The notes beneath the pieces were generated by a model, which did no database searches, was not told the DNA's origin, and saw only the letters and a list, made by a program, of their open reading frames with translations. The position numbers and the translations under genes are program-made. From NCBI RefSeq assembly GCF_000711695.1, contig NW_013547013.1, positions 124,001 through 188,000 of the forward strand: 64,000 nucleotides of DNA. The letters run 5' to 3'. Positions 58,753-64,000 of the stretch are shown piece after piece. This stretch comes from Tilletiaria anomala UBC 951. Taxonomy: Eukaryota; Basidiomycota; Exobasidiomycetes; Georgefischeriales; Tilletiariaceae. Position 1 is the first letter of the stretch; every line of letters begins with the position of its first letter.

Positions 58753-61700
58753 TCATTCGCCAGAAGCGAAACCATTCGAGGCAGTCGGTCTCGCGTACGC
58801 AAGCTCCATCTCCCGATACTGACCAGACTTATCATTGGCCTTGGTCTCTGCAACGAGCTCTGCAAATGCATGGGCGGAAGAGTTGACGCTGATCTTGTCA
58901 AGGGCGCTAATCGTCCGGTAGATGGCGCGTTGCAACTCCGCAGCCTTCTCCACCTCTTGCTGTGTTGCACTCTCCTTCAGCTTTACCCTCAGGGTAGTGA
59001 GAAGTGGCCCAGCAATGTCGTCGAGACCTAATGTGTCAGACCCGTGTCAGTCGAAACTTTTCCCGGGACAGTGTTGACAAACTTTCGCTTACGATTGGAC
59101 ACAATGACTGGCGAAAGCGTCGCCAAGCGGGCTAGCATCATACAGCAGAGCACTTTTATCGTCGAATCTGAATCACTTAGACCATTGGTGACGGCGGAGA
59201 CGACTGCAATTGAATGCGTCACAAATCAAGTGGAAGCTTTAATTGGCAAGCCAAGGCGCGTACTCACAGTCCTCAATAGTGATCTTGTGGAAGCAAGTGT
59301 CGAGCAGCGTAATCATAGTCTCGAAGGCATTCTAAAGAGTCGAAACGTAGTCAGTACATGTTCTTGAGGTTTCGGGTGCTGCTCGCAAAGAGCATTCACC
59401 TTTCGAAGCTCAAGTCCATCGTCCTGGGTAATGGTGAAGGGTCCCATGGGCACTTTCCGAAGAAGCTTCGAGTCGGGCTTGGTCTCATTGTAGAGCAGCG
59501 GCAGCAGTGTCGACAGCCATTCGCGAACCAGATGAGGCTTGTTGTATGCTGCAGAACTGAATGCCAAGACGGCATTCCGCCGAACCTCAACGTCGCTGTC
59601 TTTGAGAAGCGAGAGGAATTCGACAAGCAAGGGTGCAAGAAGCTCGTCGTACGTCGCCCCTGTTTCGGTAAGCGTGAAGCGAACGGCCACCAGGACGGCA
59701 ATACGAGCAGAAGCAGAATCGGAGCGTAGACGAGCTTGCAATTGGACGAGGTATCGCTCCGGATCAGCGAGCGTCAACCTTCCCAGGCACTCGGCACTGA
59801 TGCTGCGAGTCGCCTCATCTTTGCTTTCGCAAATGTCAAACAGCGGTTGCCAAATGCGTTCAGCGACAGGCACCAGATCCATGGGTTTTGAGTTGACGAT
59901 GACTTCTTTGATCGCGTGCAAAGACAAGTACCGCTTGCTGCCATCGGATGTGATGTGTCCCTCAATGATCGGAAGGAAGGTCGCCAAATTGCCCACAGCC
60001 ATCCCGCCCATCGCGAAAGCAGCAGCATTCTTGAGCTCCTCCGTACCAACGTCGTAAAAGCTAAGCACATCATCCACCAATGACGTTTTGGCGGACAAGT
60101 CCTCGATGCGCCCCACCTCTCCGAGGATGCGCAGGCTAAAGAAGGAGTGAGGCTGTGCAGCCTCGCCTTGCTTGAGTCCAGACTCGGCAGCAGCGAGCGC
60201 TTGAGCTCCCGTCTCATTCTTGTTATAACGAACAACGGCACCAATGCATTTCGCCACCACGGCGTAGGTCTGCGTGGCATGGCTGCTGCGCGTCAACTGA
60301 ACAATATTTGCCTGTTTGAGCAGATCGTCGAGGACGCTTGAGCTAAGTGCTGGATTGGCGCGCACGTAGGCGGTGAAGAATTCTAGCAAGGGTTGCAACG
60401 CTGGGCCTTGGGCAAGGGGCGATTGGAGAGTGTCGTAAACGAGGGAAAGAATCTCTTGTTTCACCTTCTCTTGAGAAGTGGGCTGCTGTATGAGAATGAC
60501 GACTACTGCTTGCAGCGTGGGTGGCAAGAGGCTTATGTCTGCTGACTGACCAAGCATGGGTCGGACGGAGGAAAGCACGTCATCTACAAGTTGCGAAGGC
60601 ATGCTTGCACCGATTCTGGCGACGGGCAAAATACGATGTTGTTTCCCTTCAATATCCACACGAGCCTTGCAGCGGAAGCTGTTGAAACGAGCACTTACCT
60701 GCTCAAGAGGGCAACAAGGCTCTCAAAGGCAGCGGTCTTGAGCTGCCGACTGCCAAGTTTGAGCAGCTCGGCAACAACACCTGCAGCTTGCAAAAAGAAC
60801 TTCTCAAAGTCTGGTCCCTCACACAGCGGCGAGGGTGCGACGCGAGTGATGAGATGGAGAGTCGGCAAGCGCGTTACTTCGTTCTTGAGACGCTCAAGCA
60901 GCATTGGGAAGCAATCAGCAGATTGGTCCTTAATACCATCGCCCGCGTGTGAAAGCAAAATGGCGAGTGTCTTGAGTGCCTGCTCACGGATGGCCTGATC
61001 TGAGTCAGGGCGATTCAGTCGCTCAACAACGGCGTCGTAGATCTGCTGCGTTGTAGACACATAGTTTCCCGTGCGCGGTGGGCTGCTCCGACTGCTTGGT
61101 GTGCCAGCTCGCAGTGACGGAAAAAGCGAGACAATGAGCTCGGACGCGGTCTGCAACGCTTCGGTCGAGTTGCGGTGCTGGCGCGACTCGATGCCGGAGA
61201 TGATGATGGGAAGGACTTTTGGGAGGTGCTCTTCATAGCTTTGAGGTGCATGCAACCGGAATATGAGGCGCAGAAGGGCGAGCATCTCGACTTTCAGGTT
61301 GACACTGTTGCCGCTCGACGCGTCAGTCGCCTTGACGAGCTTTTCGATCTGAGCGAGCAGGTTGCCGAGTGAAGCCTCGAGGCCGCCGTGCAAGAGAAGA
61401 ACGAGTTCACGGAATACCGACAAACAGGCTGCGTGTGTCCCGCCTGACTTTGAACCGAGCTCCTTGCTGGCGGCTTTTGTGATATCCTCCGTCCTGGATG
61501 AGATGATTGCGCGCGGGCTAGCGGCGCCTTCCGCATCAATGTCGGTAAACTTTCGTTTAAGTTGCCCAGCAGTAGCACTTATACCGACTACTTCAGTAGC
61601 TTGTGGCCCGGCGCTGTAGAGGCGAGTCTGTTTGAGCAGTGCGACAAGCGTGTTGAGCACCTCTAGGCGCACGGTCTCTTCGCGTTCCGAGGTTCTCGCA

Positions 61701-63305
61701 ATCAATATCGGTAGTGTTTTCTCGGCATAGACAACGAGCATCTCGGATCGTGTGTTGATGGCAGCATTCAGCACCTTGGCTGCGGATCTCCTCACTTTCC
61801 AGGATAAGTCGTCGTCGTCTTCATAGCTACGTTGCTCAAGACACAGGAATCAATCATCTTGTGCTGCTGCGAGAAAGTTGGTCGTACTCACTCTTCCATA
61901 TCGAGCTCATCATCTTCATCATCCTCATTGTCAGCTGTCATCTCCTCATCTGAGTCGCCATCGCCAGCGTAATTCGGATCATAGCTGATCGACTTGCTGG
62001 CAGCGTCCAAGCATTGCGTGACAAATGGCGTGATTTCAGCGGGGCAGCGGAGCAGCAGCACTTCCAAAGTCTGAAGGCATGCTTCGCGCAACTCATCATC
62101 CTCTTCCTCTGAGTTTACCAGCGGAAGAATCGCTGTCATAAAGTCTGGAAGCCTCTTCCCAATCCGACGTGGTGATGCGCGCGCCAATGATCCAGTCAGG
62201 AGGGTCATCGTGCGCCTCGCTTCCTTGTTTGACGACCAAAGGTCCGTGTGAGTCCTTTTGCAGATTTCAGTGAATGTCTCTGTCGATGCGCATGCGCCGA
62301 GAATTGACATAGCCGTCATAGCACGTTTTCGCACGCCAGCGTTGTTGTGCTCGAGCGCGGTGAAGAATGCTTTCATGCTTGGCTGCTGGAAGTCCTTCTT
62401 TGCTGCGGTGACTGATGGGGCGAATCGGCTGAAGATCTCAGTGACAATCTCTAGGCAATCGATAAGCAATTCCTGTGACGCTGTCGGCTGCATACAAGAA
62501 CGAAAATTTGCATAAGCAAGGTGGCCCATAGAAACGTAACTACAAGCAACGAGGGCCGTATTGAACTCACACTTTCAATGACTTGAATCAGCTTAGGAGC
62601 AAGCTTCATGGAGATGGAAGCAGCCAATTTCGAAGTAGGCGGAAGCTCAACTACCACCGTCTTCAGTCCTGTCAGACGTGGGGCAGAGCATGTCAATCCC
62701 AAAGCCGGTCACTCCATCGCTGAACGTCCAACGCGCCTAGAGAAGCAATGTCTCGCAGTTCCTCTTCCTTTCCTGAAATGTATTCGACTAGCTTGTTTGT
62801 GATGTTCTGCAGCTCTCCTTCGCGGACTCTTCGCACCAGGATGCCCAATCTGTGGAGTCAGAGTGACGCGGATCAGCACATGATGTTGTTGGGACTCTGG
62901 ATAGCGGAGCTTCTAAATCTATTCGCAGTACATACGTCTTGACAGTCATGTTCTTAACCTCTCCGTTCGTGTCCTTCATCATCTCAAGAACCTGATTGAC
63001 TGTCCGCGACTCGGTGCCCACATCCTTCACGATGAAGTCATCGGACTTGGCTCGCGTGATCAAGTCATTGAGAGCCATGTACCTGTAGCGCGTGGTTGGG
63101 GATCAGTCTCCCTTCGTTGTCTAGGTGGTCCCACTGCATGGAGCTTACCGGTAGTCCGGATCGGCGGATCGCATCTATGAAGAGAAAGTCGAGCGGAAGA
63201 CAAGCAGATTGATCAGAATGGTGCTTGGGGCGCACTACGGCCCCAGATCTAAGCTGCACACACCTTCTCCAGAAGAGTGGCCACGAAGGCCGAAGTGCGG
63301 TCCAT
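58753..63305 (-). CDS. CAND1: CAND1 (TIP120), cullin-associated NEDD8-dissociated protein
   Basis: HEAT-repeat solenoid that exchanges substrate receptors on cullin-RING ligases. Eleven exons: 63305-63264, 63174-63149, 63082-62936, 62849-62737, 62668-62571, 62487-61892, 61826-60699, 60678-59400, 59331-59268, 59203-59093 and 59027-58753. All phases agree, giving about 1292 residues, normal length. The start MDRTSAFVATLLEK joins MRSADPDYRYMALNDLI, the conserved CAND1 N-terminus. Others: REGELQNITNKLVEYI, EEELRDIASLGLKTVVVELP, CLEIVTEIFSRFAP, the acidic loop of the first half (DSDEEMTADNEDDEDDEL) leading to DDDDLSWKVRRSAAKVLNAA, FVSAVTNGLSDSDSTIKVL, and the C-terminal LDDIAGPLLTTLRVKLKE with ELQRAIYRTISALDKI. 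The fourth intron starts with GC (GCGCGT). Partner cullins are outside the window; the F-box gene is a functional relative only. Confidence 0.95.
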
Positions 63306-63800
63306 GTTGGGCGACGGATTTCCTCGCACCTCGTGTCGTACTTCGACAAGGGCAGGGCCAGTTGAAATGCAGAGTGGGAAAATGGAAAGAGATCGATGCC
63401 TCAGTGGCAAGCCATAGCAACGGAGCAAAATGGCTGCTTGACTCTTGAGCACCTTGGGCGTCTAGCTGACAAAGGACTAGAAAGTCGGGATCGAGGGCAG
63501 GCGTCAATGCGGCGTCATGCCACGCTCGGACCATCCGAGGGTATGAATTGTGGCACCACGGCAGCCAAGTTGGCTTCGCTGTTGCAGTCGAGGGTGATGT
63601 TGTCGTGAGGGTTGAGCGACCACTCAAAGGATGAACACACGCGTCAATCCTCATATCCCCGGTCTTCGTGCTCTCGGCTCACGCGTCATAAGCTCTACGC
63701 TCTCCGCTCAATATCAAGCATCTGCGTGTGGTTAGACTTGCCCTCTTCGCGCCTAGCAGACAGTTCCAACTGTCTCCCTGGCGTTAGCCTGTCAAGCGAT
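63306..63800. promoter_or_regulatory. Divergent promoter region (CAND1 / paladin-like)
   Basis: About 495 bases between divergent starts. No TATA box, repeat or RNA gene was recognised. Confidence 0.45.
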
Positions 63801-64000
63801 ATGCGTCGCAGCAGCCAGACTCCTGGGAACGTCTCGACCTCAGCGGTTCATCCTTTGCCAACCCAGCCATCTAGCTTTTGGACGCGCAAAGAAGACCAAG
63901 CCGTTGTGCGAAATCGTAGAGGAAATGTGTTGACAAGGGGCTTGATTCTCAAGACCGATCACTTTGCTGGAAGTGAGTCGATTGCAGGTTGCGACACTCT
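63801..64000 (+). CDS. Paladin-like phosphatase, first exon only (cut by the window edge)
   Basis: First exon 63801-63972 (57 codons plus one base) followed by a GTGAGT donor; the rest lies beyond the window. After a Ser/Thr/Pro-rich start (MRRSSQTPGNVSTSAVHPLP) comes VVRNRRGNVLTRGLILKTDH then FAG. The pattern R-x-G-x-V-L-(S/T)-(R/K)-x-x-I-L-K-(S/T)-D-H-(F/W) is the hallmark opening of paladin/PALD1 repeats, which precede Cys-x5-Arg phosphatase-like domains in proteins of over 800 residues. The call rests on this one motif, so the catalytic part is unseen. Divergent from CAND1. Confidence 0.6.
   Translation, partial: MRRSSQTPGNVSTSAVHPLPTQPSSFWTRKEDQAVVRNRRGNVLTRGLILKTDHFAGSESIAGCDT

Noticed and set aside
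1-64000. Transposons, virus-like elements, CRISPR arrays, tRNA and rRNA genes
   Set aside because: I looked for reverse transcriptase, integrase, transposase and capsid motifs, terminal repeats, spaced repeats and tRNA box B-like sequence and found none I could support; a profile search could still find short RNA genes.
1-64000. A new multi-gene defence or biosynthetic system
   Set aside because: Neighbouring genes belong to unrelated housekeeping pathways, with mixed strands and ordinary spacing; nothing indicates a functional cluster.

Overview
The window is nuclear DNA of a fungus, most likely a basidiomycete and probably of the Ustilaginomycotina. Evidence: spliceosomal GT-AG introns of about 30-100 nt in nearly every gene, a GC-rich coding bias, a class IV chitin synthase, a QLQ/HSA/bromodomain SNF2 remodeller and a three-repeat Myb factor. 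I reconstructed about 49 introns; two use a GC donor. I assigned 20 protein-coding loci (two cut by the window edges) and one decayed gene. I recognised no virus-like element, transposon, rRNA, tRNA or CRISPR array.

Left part (1-21 kb): a partial mitochondrial MutS homologue (MSH1, minus), UTP18 (plus) convergent with a NOP8-like RRM protein (minus), a small single-span membrane protein (plus) convergent with a REV1-type BRCT protein that has no polymerase (minus), a large F-box/leucine-rich protein (minus), mitochondrial enoyl-CoA hydratase (plus), and an unusually long porphobilinogen deaminase HEM3 (minus).

Middle (21-39 kb): a CDKN3/KAP-like phosphatase with a very long low-complexity N-terminal part (minus), a class IV chitin synthase (plus), a TOM1/HUWE1-type HECT ligase only about 660 residues long (minus), a secreted calcineurin-like phosphoesterase (minus), a decayed fructosamine-3-kinase (plus), and a membrane-anchored family 9 glycoside hydrolase (plus).

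Right part (39-64 kb): RRP1 (minus) divergent from mitochondrial ribosomal protein bS16m (plus), an SLC35F5-like transporter (minus), a 3.1 kb gene-free stretch, an SNF2/STH1 ATPase (plus), a 2.4 kb gene-free stretch, an R1R2R3 Myb factor (plus), an 11-exon CAND1 (minus), and the first exon of a paladin-like phosphatase (plus).

The genes are mostly unrelated housekeeping functions in ordinary fungal order: ribosome assembly (UTP18, NOP8, RRP1), mitochondrial upkeep (MSH1, ECHS1, bS16m), cell wall (chitin synthase, GH9) and ubiquitin control (F-box, HECT, CAND1). I see no operon-like system. The points most worth a second look are the orphan HECT gene, the BRCT-only protein, the enlarged HEM3, the fused phosphatase and the FN3K relic. 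Exon joins were inferred by eye from splice consensus, reading phase and family similarity; none was tested against transcripts.
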